Assembly (NCBI GenBank): GCA_030066085.1 | Contig: JASJCI010000037.1 | Coordinates: 62,001 to 126,000 of the forward strand | DNA: 64,000 nt | Direction: 5' to 3' | Origin: Gammaproteobacteria bacterium | GTDB lineage: Bacteria; Pseudomonadota; Gammaproteobacteria; GCA-001735895 | In this document: one piece after another, positions 27,033 to 35,242 of the stretch | Position numbering within the stretch: position 1 is the stretch's first letter | Layout of the letters: the number at the start of each line of letters is the position of its first letter | The notes under the pieces: model-generated | What the model saw: the letters and a program-made list of their open reading frames with translations, nothing else | Database searches by the model: none | What the model was told of the DNA's origin: nothing | Position numbers and translations under genes: made by a program

Positions 27033-28354
27033 GGCCATCACGCCGCCTGCTTTACCTGCTGCTGGCCATGTTGGCGCTGGGCCTGCTGAGCGCCTGCGCC
27101 ACGATTTTCGCATGGGCGCCGGCAGGCGAACTGCGAATCCTGTTCTGGGGCGCCGGTGCCGTCGTGTTGCTGCTCGCCGTACTCGACTGGGCGGCGCTGC
27201 GGCGACCGCAGCTGCATGTGGAACGCAGGCTCGATCCGCACCTGGCGCTGGGCGTACGCCAGCGCGTCGAGCTGGCGCTGGTCAACGAGGGCGGTGCGCG
27301 CGTGAAGCTGGGGTTGACCGACTTCGCGCCGCCACAGATCCAGGTCGACCAGATGCCGCTGGCGCTGGCGCTCGACCCGGGCGAGCGGGTCGAGGTGCGT
27401 TACGCGATTCATCCCCTGCGGCGCGGGCTCGCCGAGTGGGGCCGGGTTGCCTGCCGGGTGGCTTCGAGCTGGGGGCTGTGGGAGAAAAACTACTATTACG
27501 GGGAAGGCCAGCAGGCCAAGGTATATCCGAACTACAAGCCGCTGTTTCGCTCGTCGTTCGTCGGCAGCGAGCAGCTCTACGTCGATCTTGGTATGCAGCT
27601 GCGCCAGCGCCGTGGCGAAGGCACCGATTTCCATCAGCTGCGGGATTTTCGCGTCGGCGATTCGCTGCGCCAGGTGGACTGGCGCGCGACCGCGAGATTC
27701 CAGAAACCGATCTCGCGCGAATACCAGGAAGAACGCGATCAGCAGGTTGTTTTTGTACTCGACTGCGGCCGCCGTATGCGCGCCAAGGACGGTGAGATCA
27801 GCCACTTCGATCATGCCCTGAATGCGCTGCTGATCTCGGCCTTCGTCGCGCTGCGCCAGGGAGACAGCGTCGGCCTGATGAGCTTCGCCGGCCAGTCGCG
27901 CTGGGTGCCGCCGATCAAGGGACGCTTCCAGATCAGCCACCTGCTGGACCAGATCTACGACCTGCACAGTTCGCCGGCCACCAGCGATTATCTCGAGGTG
28001 GCGCAGCAGCTGCTCGCACGCCAGTCGCGCCGCTCGCTGATCGTGTTCATCTCGTCGCTGGAGCCGCAGGACCGGGAGGACCTCGGCCAGGCCGCGCGGC
28101 TGCTGTCACAGCGCCACCTGGTCATGGTTGCCTCGATGCGTCAGCAGGCGCTGACCGAGACCCTGGCGAGCGAGGTTGTTTCGCTCGACGATGCACTGCG
28201 CTATTGCGGCGTCACCCACCACCTGCAGCAGCAGGCGGCGATGTTCGCCGAGCTGCGCAGCAACAATGTCATCGTCGCCGATACGCCGCCAGCATACATG
28301 CACGCGGCACTCATCAGTGAATACATGGCGCTCAAGCGGGGCGGTGTGTTCTGA
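27029..28354 (+). CDS. DUF58 domain protein (second copy)
   Basis: The 441-residue protein begins with two hydrophobic helices (about 7-28 and 35-52) and continues into DUF58. The hallmark is DFHQLRDFRVGDSLRQVDW (residues about 205-224). A vWA-like part follows in which the metal-site loop reads VLDCGRRM, a degenerate MIDAS lacking the usual DxSxS. The ATG at 27029 overlaps the MoxR stop. A much longer in-frame ORF starts at 26726 but runs inside moxR. It is the last gene of the operon. Confidence 0.9.
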   Translation: MRPSRRLLYLLLAMLALGLLSACATIFAWAPAGELRILFWGAGAVVLLLAVLDWAALRRPQLHVERRLDPHLALGVRQRVELALVNEGGARVKLGLTDFAPPQIQVDQMPLALALDPGERVEVRYAIHPLRRGLAEWGRVACRVASSWGLWEKNYYYGEGQQAKVYPNYKPLFRSSFVGSEQLYVDLGMQLRQRRGEGTDFHQLRDFRVGDSLRQVDWRATARFQKPISREYQEERDQQVVFVLDCGRRMRAKDGEISHFDHALNALLISAFVALRQGDSVGLMSFAGQSRWVPPIKGRFQISHLLDQIYDLHSSPATSDYLEVAQQLLARQSRRSLIVFISSLEPQDREDLGQAARLLSQRHLVMVASMRQQALTETLASEVVSLDDALRYCGVTHHLQQQAAMFAELRSNNVIVADTPPAYMHAALISEYMALKRGGVF

Positions 28355-28441
28355 GCCGCGCTCGCTGCCCCGCATGGCTCGAGTCCGCGGATCGCCGCGC
28401 GCTGACGCCCGCGACCCGTCCAGGCACGGGGGCGGCAGTCC

Positions 28442-28482
28442 TTGATGCGCATCAAAATCCGTCCATGGTGGCGGTCTATGAT
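28442..28482 (+). promoter_or_regulatory. FNR/ANR-dependent class II promoter
   Basis: A perfect FNR consensus, TTGAT-GCGC-ATCAA, spans 28442-28455. A -10 hexamer TATGAT (28477-28482) would place the transcription start near 28490, which centres the FNR site at about -41.5, the class II activation position. The following gene is the TerB-like ORF. Confidence 0.65.
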
Positions 28483-28518
28483 TAAATACAGGGTTAGCTA
28501 ACCGGGGAAAACAAAATC

Positions 28519-28953
28519 ATGTTCGATTCACTAAAACACTGGCTCGATACGCTGCGCGAGCAAAGCCACCTGTTCGAACATGCCGACGATGCGGTGCTGC
28601 ACGCGGCACTGGCGTCGGTGCTGTACCACATCATGAGTGCCGACGGGCGGGTCGACGCGAGCGAGAAACGCGTATTCGACCGAATCATGCGCGAGGAATT
28701 CGAGCTGGCGAACGACCAGATCGATCATCTGTACCAGGCTGCCAAGGCATCGAATGCCGACGTACATGGTGACCTGCATACCATCAACTTTTACCTCAAA
28801 CATAACCCGGCGGTGCGCATGACGTTCATGCAGAAGCTGCTGCAGATGATCGACGTGCATGGTGCGGAGGAACACGAACTCGAGCTGTTTTACGAGGCAT
28901 TACACGAGATTTTCCCCGAGGTGCGGGAAATGCGTGGCGACGCGGACCTGTAG
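28519..28953 (+). CDS. TerB-like (tellurite-resistance/DjlA-type) small protein
   Basis: The 144-residue all-helical protein contains the acidic TerB/DUF533-type motif MSADGRVDASEKRVFDRIM (about residues 38-56) and a second similar helix pair later, MIDVHGAEEHELELFYEAL. TerB domains bind divalent metal and occur in stress proteins such as TerB and DjlA. No other ter gene is nearby. The gene is cytoplasmic, monocistronic and positioned 37 bp after the predicted FNR-regulated promoter, suggesting expression at low oxygen. Confidence 0.8.
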   Translation: MFDSLKHWLDTLREQSHLFEHADDAVLHAALASVLYHIMSADGRVDASEKRVFDRIMREEFELANDQIDHLYQAAKASNADVHGDLHTINFYLKHNPAVRMTFMQKLLQMIDVHGAEEHELELFYEALHEIFPEVREMRGDADL

Positions 28954-28985
28954 ACCGGCTTCCGGCCCGGCTGGCGAGGCTGCAC

Positions 28986-29321
28986 TCAGTTGAACGGTTC
29001 GCGCAGCAGGTAGCGACCGTCTTCGAATTCGCTGAAATACTCCAGCAGCAGTGGATGTTCGATCGGCTCGATGCTGTCGTCTAGTTCCAGGTTGCGCTCG
29101 GCGACGTAAGTCGTATGCGGATGGCCATGCACCAGCACGTGATACCAGGGTTTGTTGCGCGGCGGCCTCGATCGAGCGACGCTGCGATACCAGTCCTCGC
29201 TGCCCTCGAAGTTCCGGTCGACGTCGAAAATAACGCCGCGATAATCGAACAGGCGATGGTGGACCAGTTCACCGACGGTGAAGCGCGCACGACTGATGTT
29301 GACCACCCGCTCCGACATCAC
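28986..29321 (-). CDS. hspQ: Heat shock protein HspQ
   Basis: The 111-residue protein matches HspQ (YccV-like, hemimethylated-DNA-binding domain family). It has FTVGELVHHRLFDYRGVIFDVD near the N-terminus (key part VGELVHHRLFDYRGVIFDVD), then NKPWYHVLV, TTYVAERNLE and the C-terminal FEDGRYLLREPFN. In E. coli HspQ is a small adaptor that enhances Lon protease and helps degrade unstable DnaA. Translation may start at the first or second ATG (29321 or 29318). It converges with the TerB-like gene. Confidence 0.93.
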   Translation of the reverse strand: MMSERVVNISRARFTVGELVHHRLFDYRGVIFDVDRNFEGSEDWYRSVARSRPPRNKPWYHVLVHGHPHTTYVAERNLELDDSIEPIEHPLLLEYFSEFEDGRYLLREPFN

Positions 29322-29370
29322 GGGCTGCCGATCGCGAGCGGGGATCCTGCCGCCCCGACCGACTGCAAGA

Positions 29371-29393
29371 GCTCCCGGCTGCGGCCCGGGAGC
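29371..29393. repeat. GC-rich hairpin upstream of hspQ
   Basis: GCTCCCGG (29371-29378) pairs with CCGGGAGC (29386-29393) around a seven-base loop. It is not followed by a T run on either strand. It lies between the copA 3' end and hspQ, so it may be transcript-end processing structure or part of the hspQ leader. Confidence 0.5.
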
Positions 29394-29485
29394 GCGACTA
29401 TGTCTTTATCCCTGGCGGAACGGGTTTTCATCGTGTCGGTTTGCCGGCAAGTACACTGATGGGACTATACCAGACTTTGGTGACG

Positions 29486-29507
29486 GCCCGGCTCGATCGA
29501 GCCGGGC
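29486..29507. repeat. Perfect 22-bp palindrome downstream of copA
   Basis: A perfect palindrome of two 11-base arms, with GCCCGGCTCGA as the left arm, is centred between 29496 and 29497. It lies about 50 bp past the copA stop. It could fold as the copA transcript end or serve as an operator for hspQ. There is no T run. Confidence 0.6.
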
Positions 29508-29558
29508 AGGTCGATTTGAAATCGTCCTGCGACGACTGGCCGCGCTCGATTCGGTGAT

Positions 29559-32075
29559 TCAGACGCTGGGGCGGAAGCGGCGCAGGCGCAGCGCGTTGGT
29601 CACCACCGAAACCGAGCTCAGCGCCATGGCCGCCGCGGCAATCATCGGGTTCAGCAGCGGCCCGCCGACCAGCAGCAGGGCGCCTGCCGCGATCGGGATA
29701 CCCGCGCTGTTGTAGGCGAAGGCCCAGAACAGGTTCTGGCGGATATTTCGCAGGGTGGCGCGGCCAAGTTCGATGGCGGTCAGAACGCCGGTTATCGAGC
29801 CGCGCATCAGCACCACCTGCGCGGTCTCCAGCGCGATGTCGGTACCGGCCCCGATCGCAATGCCCACGTCCGCCTGCGCCAGTGCCGGCGAGTCGTTGAT
29901 CCCGTCGCCGACCATGGCGACGCGTTTGCCGTCGGCCTGCAGTTCCCGGATCGCGCCGGCCTTGTCCTCCGGCATTACCTCCGCGATAACGCGGTCGATA
30001 CCCGCCTCGCGCGCAACCGTTGCGGCCGCGTGGCGGTTGTCGCCGGTCAACATCACGACCTCGAGCCCGGCGGTGCGCAACGCGTCGACCGCGGCCGCAG
30101 TTTCCGCCCTGAGCGTGTCGGCGATCGCCAGCAGACCGGCGTAGCGGCCGTCCAGCGCGAGATACACCGGGGTCTTGCCGTCGCGGGCGCAGGACGTTGC
30201 CGGCGCAGGCTCGGTTTCGATCACCCCGTTTGCCTGCATCAGGGCCAGGTTGCCCAGCAGCAGCGAGCGACCATCCACCGTGGCCGACAGGCCTCGTCCG
30301 GGAACGGCCTGGAAATCGCTGACCGGCAGGCCTGGCAGGCTGCGCGCCTCGGCGGCGGCCACGATCGCCGCTGCCAGCGCGTGTTCGGAGCCGGTCTCGG
30401 CGCTGGCCGCGAACCGCAGCAAGCTGTCGGCATCGAAGCCGTCAGCAGCAACGATATCCGTTACCGCGGGTTTGCCCGTGGTCAGGGTGCCGGTCTTGTC
30501 GAACACGATCGTATCGATCGAGCGTAACTGTTCGAGCGCCTCGCCCCCCTTGATCAGAACGCCGTACTCGGCACCTCTGCCGGTTCCGACCATGATCGCG
30601 GTCGGGGTTGCAAGTCCAAGTGCGCAGGGGCAGGCGATGACCATAACCGCGATAAAGATCGTCAGCGCGAACGGCAGATTCTCGCCCGCCAGCAGCCACG
30701 CCAGCGCGGCCGCGCTGGCGATGCCGATCACGACCGGAACGAAAATGCCGGAAACCCGGTCAGCGAGCCTTGCAATGGGTGCCTTGCCGGCCTGCGCCTG
30801 CTCCACCAGGCGGATGATCTGGGCCAGCGTGGTATCGGCGCCGATCCGTTCGACCTCGACGACGATGCTGCCATTCTGGTTGAAACTGCCGCCGGTTACC
30901 GGGTCGCCGGCGCGTTTCTCCACCGGCAGGCTCTCACCGGTCAACATGGATTCGTCGATCGCGGTGGCGCCCTCGATCACGCGGCCATCCAGCGGTATAC
31001 GCTGCCCCGGCTTGACCCGCATACGATCACCGACGCGAATGACATCGACCGGCAGCTCGGTCTCGCCGCCGTCGCGCAGGACCAGCGCCGTGCGCGGCTG
31101 GATCGCCATCAGTTTGCGAATCGACAGCGACGTGCGGCCGCGCGACAGGGCCTCGAGGTACTTGCCGAGCATGACGAAGGCGAGTATCGCGGCCGCGGTT
31201 TCGTAGTACAGCAGGCCGACCGCCGCGCTGTCGCCGGCAGCCACGCGGGCCGTATTGACCAGCGAGTACAGCATCGCGGAACCGGTTCCGAGCAGAATCA
31301 GCGAATCCATGTTGGGTGCTCGCCGCCAGAGGTTGCCGGCACCACTGCGGTACATGTGACGACCGATCCAGACCACGGGCAGGATCAGCGCGAGTTGCGC
31401 AAGGGCAAAATTCAGCGGTGCCGAGGCGGGTGCCAGCCAGGCGGGTAGCGGCATGCCGATCATGTGGCCCATGGTCAGAATCAACAGCGGCAGGGTGAAT
31501 GCCAGTGCGCTCAGTACCGCGCTACGCTGTGAGCGCAAGGCCATGTCACGCTCCAGTTCGCGCCTGTCGTCGACCCCCGATGCAGCGTCGATTCGGGGTT
31601 CGAAGCCGGCCGCGAGGATCGTATCGCTGACCCGGGACAGGGACGTGATCGCGGGATCGAACCGGATCGTGGCGTTGTCGTTCAGCAGGTTGACCGCAAC
31701 GCTACTGACGCCGTCGAGGTCGCCGACGACCTTTTCCACGCGCGCCGCGCAGGCGGCACAGCGCATGCCTTCGATCGCCAGCAGCACTTCGCGGATGGCG
31801 GGGTTTTCGCGCACACCGTAGCCGGCGTCACGAATCGCAGCGCCGATTGTGTTCAAATCGGTACGCGTCGGATCGAATTGCAGGTCGAGGCGCTCGGTCG
31901 CGAGATTGACATTGGCCATGTCGACGCCGTCGAGAGCGCCGACGACTTTTTCGACGCGTGCCGCGCAGGCACCGCAATGCATACCCTCGATATCGAGCAC
32001 TGCCTGCATAGACGAAGCCGCGGATTCGTCATTGCGCTGCTGCACGGGGCAACCGCTTGACGGGTTGGCGCCCAC
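29559..32075 (-). CDS. copA: Copper-exporting P1B-type ATPase
   Basis: The 838-residue protein has two N-terminal heavy-metal-associated domains with metal sites [13 protein letters not shown] and [13 protein letters not shown]. It also has eight expected membrane helices, the CPC motif in [13 protein letters not shown] (about residue 480), the phosphorylation motif [11 protein letters not shown] (Asp about 525), an HP-type site (EHALAAAI), and [10 protein letters not shown]. It exports Cu(I) across the inner membrane. Translation starts at GTG with an AGG ribosome site. It lies 31 bp downstream of csoR in the same operon, consistent with copper induction. Confidence 0.96.
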   Translation of the reverse strand: MGANPSSGCPVQQRNDESAASSMQAVLDIEGMHCGACAARVEKVVGALDGVDMANVNLATERLDLQFDPTRTDLNTIGAAIRDAGYGVRENPAIREVLLAIEGMRCAACAARVEKVVGDLDGVSSVAVNLLNDNATIRFDPAITSLSRVSDTILAAGFEPRIDAASGVDDRRELERDMALRSQRSAVLSALAFTLPLLILTMGHMIGMPLPAWLAPASAPLNFALAQLALILPVVWIGRHMYRSGAGNLWRRAPNMDSLILLGTGSAMLYSLVNTARVAAGDSAAVGLLYYETAAAILAFVMLGKYLEALSRGRTSLSIRKLMAIQPRTALVLRDGGETELPVDVIRVGDRMRVKPGQRIPLDGRVIEGATAIDESMLTGESLPVEKRAGDPVTGGSFNQNGSIVVEVERIGADTTLAQIIRLVEQAQAGKAPIARLADRVSGIFVPVVIGIASAAALAWLLAGENLPFALTIFIAVMVIACPCALGLATPTAIMVGTGRGAEYGVLIKGGEALEQLRSIDTIVFDKTGTLTTGKPAVTDIVAADGFDADSLLRFAASAETGSEHALAAAIVAAAEARSLPGLPVSDFQAVPGRGLSATVDGRSLLLGNLALMQANGVIETEPAPATSCARDGKTPVYLALDGRYAGLLAIADTLRAETAAAVDALRTAGLEVVMLTGDNRHAAATVAREAGIDRVIAEVMPEDKAGAIRELQADGKRVAMVGDGINDSPALAQADVGIAIGAGTDIALETAQVVLMRGSITGVLTAIELGRATLRNIRQNLFWAFAYNSAGIPIAAGALLLVGGPLLNPMIAAAAMALSSVSVVTNALRLRRFRPSV

Positions 32076-32106
32076 GGTTACCTGTGTCCCGGGTCAGTCA
32101 TGGCGA

Positions 32107-32439
32107 TCACATCCGGCCGACAACCTGCACGATTTCCTCGATTTTTTCGCTGAGCTCGGCAGAATCGGGCGAGGCCGCCGCCGTGCTCACGCAATGGTGC
32201 AGGTGTTTTTCGAGCACACCCATCTGCACCTGCTGCAGGGCAGACTGAACCGCCTTGATCTGGTTGACGATGTCGATGCAGTAGCGCCTCTGCTCGATCA
32301 TGCGGGTGATACCCTTGATTTGCCCGTCGATGCGTGCGAGCCGACTGAGCTGGCTCTGGTGATCGGGATAGAAAGCCTGGATGCTGAGGCCTTCGATTGC
32401 ATGACCGGCGGAATCTTCGCCGGTGCGAATGTCTTTCAT
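32107..32439 (-). CDS. csoR: CsoR-family copper-sensing repressor
   Basis: The 110-residue all-helical protein belongs to the CsoR/RcnR/FrmR family. The copper-type ligand triad is visible as Cys in RRYCIDIVNQ, His in VLEKHLHHC and the following Cys. The order Cys-His-Cys distinguishes copper sensors from RcnR and FrmR. The repressor would dissociate from DNA on binding Cu(I). It is the promoter-proximal gene of csoR-copA and has a matching operator in its promoter, so it is probably autoregulated. Confidence 0.92.
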   Translation of the reverse strand: MKDIRTGEDSAGHAIEGLSIQAFYPDHQSQLSRLARIDGQIKGITRMIEQRRYCIDIVNQIKAVQSALQQVQMGVLEKHLHHCVSTAAASPDSAELSEKIEEIVQVVGRM

Positions 32440-32473
32440 GTCGGTATCTGGCCTCGTATGACAGGAGTGAGGT

Positions 32474-32502
32474 ACTATACCCCCCTAGGGTACTTCTCGC
32501 AA
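32474..32502 (-). promoter_or_regulatory. csoR-copA promoter with CsoR operator
   Basis: On the minus strand -35 TTGCGA (32497-32502) and -10 TATAGT (32474-32479) are 17 bp apart. The inverted repeat TACCC-N5-GGGTA (32478-32492) covers the spacer and the edge of the -10. It has the same half-sites and spacing as characterised CsoR operators such as that of Bacillus subtilis copZA. Confidence 0.75.
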
Positions 32503-32560
32503 CAGAAGAGCGGCCGCCAGCCGGATCGGGATTTCGCTCCAGCGGTGTACCGCGACGGAT

Positions 32561-33289
32561 TCAGAAGATCGTGTTTTCGTAGAAGTGATGCGCCGTATTG
32601 CAACGGCTGGTGCGCAATTCGACCGGGGTGTCTTCGAGGGTTAACGCAATTCTCTCGATCTGCAGCAGCGCCGCACCCGGCGCGACCTCGAGCAGGGTTG
32701 CCTCGCGTTCCGATGCGCCTACCGCCTTCAGGCACTCGCTGGCGCGATGGATGGTAATGCCGTATTCGCGCTGGTAGAGCTCGTAAAGCGTATTGGGCAG
32801 GTTTCCCTCGCCATCCAGGCCAAGCCCCTCGAACAGTTCCGCCGGCAACACGATGTTTTCCAGTATGGTCGGCCGCTCGTCGAAACGCCGGATGCGCTCG
32901 ATATTGATGACCCGGCTGCCGCCGGGCAGATGCAGTTTCGCGGCTTCCGCGCGGGAAGCGGCTTTCCTGCGCAAGTGCAGCACCGAGCTCTGTGGCAGCG
33001 CTTTTTGTCCATCGTCGGCGGCGATATGAAAAAAGTGGAACAGCGCGCGCTCCTGGTCGTGGGTGGAAACGAAGGTTCCCCGTCCCTGTTTGCGAGTCAG
33101 GACGTTCTTTTCGACCAGTTCCGTGATCGCCTTGCGCACGGTACCCTGGCTTACGCCAAGGTCCTGGGCCAGCTGGATTTCGCTGGGTATGGCGTCACCG
33201 GGCAGCCAGTCGCCGCGCCCGATCCTGGCCACGAGCAGCTCCTTTATCTGCATGTAGAGCGAAATGGAACCCTTGTCTGTCGATAACAT
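32561..33289 (-). CDS. GntR-family (HutC/UTRA type) transcriptional regulator
   Basis: The 242-residue protein has an N-terminal GntR winged helix (YMQIKELLVARIGRGDWLPGD, helix-turn-helix IPSEIQLAQDLGVSQGTVRKAI) and a C-terminal UTRA effector domain (ENIVLPAELFEGL, CNTAHHFYENT). The start at 33289 is the first ATG giving a normal GntR N-terminus. The 33388 ORF start adds an unlikely basic extension. It faces the suyAB-like cluster across 230 bp holding a long palindrome. It therefore most likely represses that cluster until a pathway metabolite binds the UTRA domain. Confidence 0.9.
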   Translation of the reverse strand: MLSTDKGSISLYMQIKELLVARIGRGDWLPGDAIPSEIQLAQDLGVSQGTVRKAITELVEKNVLTRKQGRGTFVSTHDQERALFHFFHIAADDGQKALPQSSVLHLRRKAASRAEAAKLHLPGGSRVINIERIRRFDERPTILENIVLPAELFEGLGLDGEGNLPNTLYELYQREYGITIHRASECLKAVGASEREATLLEVAPGAALLQIERIALTLEDTPVELRTSRCNTAHHFYENTIF

Positions 33290-33413
33290 GTTCGGCCAAC
33301 CTCGCTGGCTTGTTGCTGACTGTCGAAACGTCCGGCTGCTGCATCGTCTTCGATCCCTCGGTTTGAGCGACCGGCTCGTGCCTAGCATAGCCAGCCAGGG
33401 CGGAAAAGACTAG

Positions 33414-33481
33414 TTGTACAATCAAATAATCTTATATAAGACTATTTGATTGCAAGCACATTGCTGTGCAATAATTCCGCC
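33414..33481. promoter_or_regulatory. Candidate GntR operators and promoter of the catabolic cluster
   Basis: The sequence 33419-33452 is a 34-bp palindrome with a single mismatched pair (outer arms CAATCAAATA and TATTTGATTG, core TCTTATATAAGA). It is flanked by the smaller palindromes TTGTACAA (33414-33421) and TTGC-TGT-GCAA (33471-33481). A possible -35 TTGATT (33446-33451) and AATAAT (33470-33475) would start transcription about 40 bp before suyA, so a repressor bound here would cover the -35. Confidence 0.6.
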
Positions 33482-33519
33482 CCAGCAATTTATCAGCAAA
33501 CTTCAACCCGGAGATTCAA

Positions 33520-33801
33520 ATGATCGATTTTGTTGTGCACGACGATGGAGACAGCGTCGGGGTCGTCGTCGTCGAAGGCGTCAAGGCGGGAGACGAGTTG
33601 ACGGGATGGGTAATGGACCAGAACATCGACATTACCTTCAAGGCCGCCAGCGATATCCCGATAGGGCACAAACTGGCCATCAAGGCCATGCAGGAAGGCG
33701 ATACCGTGATCAAGTACGGCACCGACATCGGCAAGGTTGTGGCCGACATCGGCGTCGGCGAACACGCCCACGTTCACAATATCAAGACCAAGCGCTGGTA
33801 A
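33520..33801 (+). CDS. UxaA-family lyase small subunit, SAF domain (SuyA-like)
   Basis: The 93-residue protein is a stand-alone SAF domain as found at the N-terminus of UxaA/GarD dehydratases. It ends in the motif GEHAHVHNIKTKRW, and DIPIGHKLAI lies mid-protein. As a separate small subunit next to a large one, it matches SuyA of (2R)-sulfolactate sulfo-lyase, which splits sulfolactate into pyruvate and sulfite. Related split enzymes can dehydrate sugar acids. It has a GGAG ribosome site and is the first gene of the cluster, behind the presumed GntR operator. Confidence 0.85.
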   Translation: MIDFVVHDDGDSVGVVVVEGVKAGDELTGWVMDQNIDITFKAASDIPIGHKLAIKAMQEGDTVIKYGTDIGKVVADIGVGEHAHVHNIKTKRW

Positions 33802-33847
33802 GCGCCTGCACCCAACGATTCATATTCCCTAATTCGGAGAACCAGTA

Positions 33848-35023
33848 ATGTCTCAAGACTTAGCAAACGCCAGTTTCTCGGGGTATCGGCGCGAGAATGG
33901 CCGGGTCGGCGTCCGTAACCACGTCATCATCCTGCCGGTCGACGATCTGTCCAACGCGGCCTGTGAAGCCGTGGCCAATAACATCGCGGGAACCATGGCG
34001 CTGCCTCATCCCTACGGAAGGCTGCAGTTCGGCGAGGATCTCGAGCTGCATTTCCGCACGCTGATCGGCACCGGGGCCAACCCCAACGTTGCCGCCGTCG
34101 TCGTCATCGGCATCGAAAACGGCTGGACCCAGAAAATTGTCGACGGTATAGCGGCCACGGGCAAACCGGTCACCGGTTTCGGCATCGAGCAGCACGGCGA
34201 TCACGAAACCATCATGAACGCTTCCAAGGTCGCCAAGGAGTACGTGCAGTGGGCGTCCGAACTGGCGCGCGAGGAAGCGCCGATCAGTGAACTGTGGGTT
34301 TCCACCAAGTGCGGCGAGTCGGATACCACCTCCGGCTGCGGCGCCAATCCGACCGTTGGCAACGCCTTCGACAAGCTCTACCCGCACAAGGCCACGCTGC
34401 TGTTCGGTGAAACCTCGGAAATTACCGGTGGCGAACATCTCGTCGCGGAGCGTTGCAGAAATGACGAAGTGCGTGAGCGCTTCATGTTCATGTTCAACCG
34501 CTACCAGGACCTGATCGACCGTTTCAAGACTTCCGACCTGTCCGACTCGCAGCCCACCAAGGGCAATATCGAGGGCGGCCTGACCACGATCGAGGAAAAG
34601 GCGCTCGGCAATATCCAGAAGATCGGCAAGGAGTGTGTCATCGATGGCGTGCTCGACAAGGCCGAGGCACCGACCGGCCCCGGCCTGTGGTTCATGGATT
34701 CGTCGTCGGCGGCGGCGGAAATGGTCACCCTGTGCGCGGCCGCGGGTTACGTCGTGCACTTTTTCCCGACGGGACAGGGCAACATCATCGGCAACCCCAT
34801 CATCCCGGTGATCAAGCTGTGCGCCAACCCGCGCACGGTACGCACCATGGGTGAACACGTCGATGTCGACGTCTCGGGCCTGTTGCGCAAGGAAATGTCG
34901 CCGAGTGACGCGGGTGACGCGCTGCTGGACATGATGTTCCGTACCGCCAACGGTCGCCTGACGGCTGCCGAGGCGCTCGGACATCGCGAGTTCGTACTCA
35001 CGCGTCTTTACGAGAGCGCCTAG
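33848..35023 (+). CDS. UxaA-family lyase large subunit (SuyB-like)
   Basis: The 391-residue protein matches the large domain of UxaA/SuyB enzymes. Its motifs are [28 protein letters not shown], the metal-ligand region [17 protein letters not shown] (Cys residues near 160-170), [25 protein letters not shown] (key part [17 protein letters not shown]), and [11 protein letters not shown]. The family uses an Fe or Fe-S site for beta-elimination on 2-hydroxy-acids. The strong overall likeness to SuyB favours sulfolactate or a similar 3-substituted lactate as substrate. No sulfite exporter or sulfite dehydrogenase gene is in the window. Confidence 0.85.
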   Translation: MSQDLANASFSGYRRENGRVGVRNHVIILPVDDLSNAACEAVANNIAGTMALPHPYGRLQFGEDLELHFRTLIGTGANPNVAAVVVIGIENGWTQKIVDGIAATGKPVTGFGIEQHGDHETIMNASKVAKEYVQWASELAREEAPISELWVSTKCGESDTTSGCGANPTVGNAFDKLYPHKATLLFGETSEITGGEHLVAERCRNDEVRERFMFMFNRYQDLIDRFKTSDLSDSQPTKGNIEGGLTTIEEKALGNIQKIGKECVIDGVLDKAEAPTGPGLWFMDSSSAAAEMVTLCAAAGYVVHFFPTGQGNIIGNPIIPVIKLCANPRTVRTMGEHVDVDVSGLLRKEMSPSDAGDALLDMMFRTANGRLTAAEALGHREFVLTRLYESA

Positions 35024-35050
35024 CGTTTCGACAGGAGGCTGCCGGGCCGA

Positions 35051-35083
35051 CGGGCGCAACGGGAAAAACACCCGTTTCGCCCG
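35051..35083 (+). repeat. Strong intercistronic hairpin after suyB-like gene
   Basis: A 13-base stem with one mismatch (CGGGCGCAACGGG at 35051-35063 against 35071-35083, loop AAAAACA) follows the suyB-like stop by 27 bp. No T run follows. It may stabilise the suyAB part of the transcript or partly terminate it before the ThDP enzyme gene. Confidence 0.55.
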
Positions 35084-35242
35084 GTGTCGGCTGCGGCAGG
35101 TGACTGCCTTCGGTGCGCCTGGCCTGCATCGGGTTGCTTACCCGGAGCGCTCGGCCGGGGTGACGAAACCACGCCGGTGGCCGAACCGCCGGCAAGGCTT
35201 GCGGCGCCGTTATCGATTTCAATCAATCGCGGAGCGTAATTA

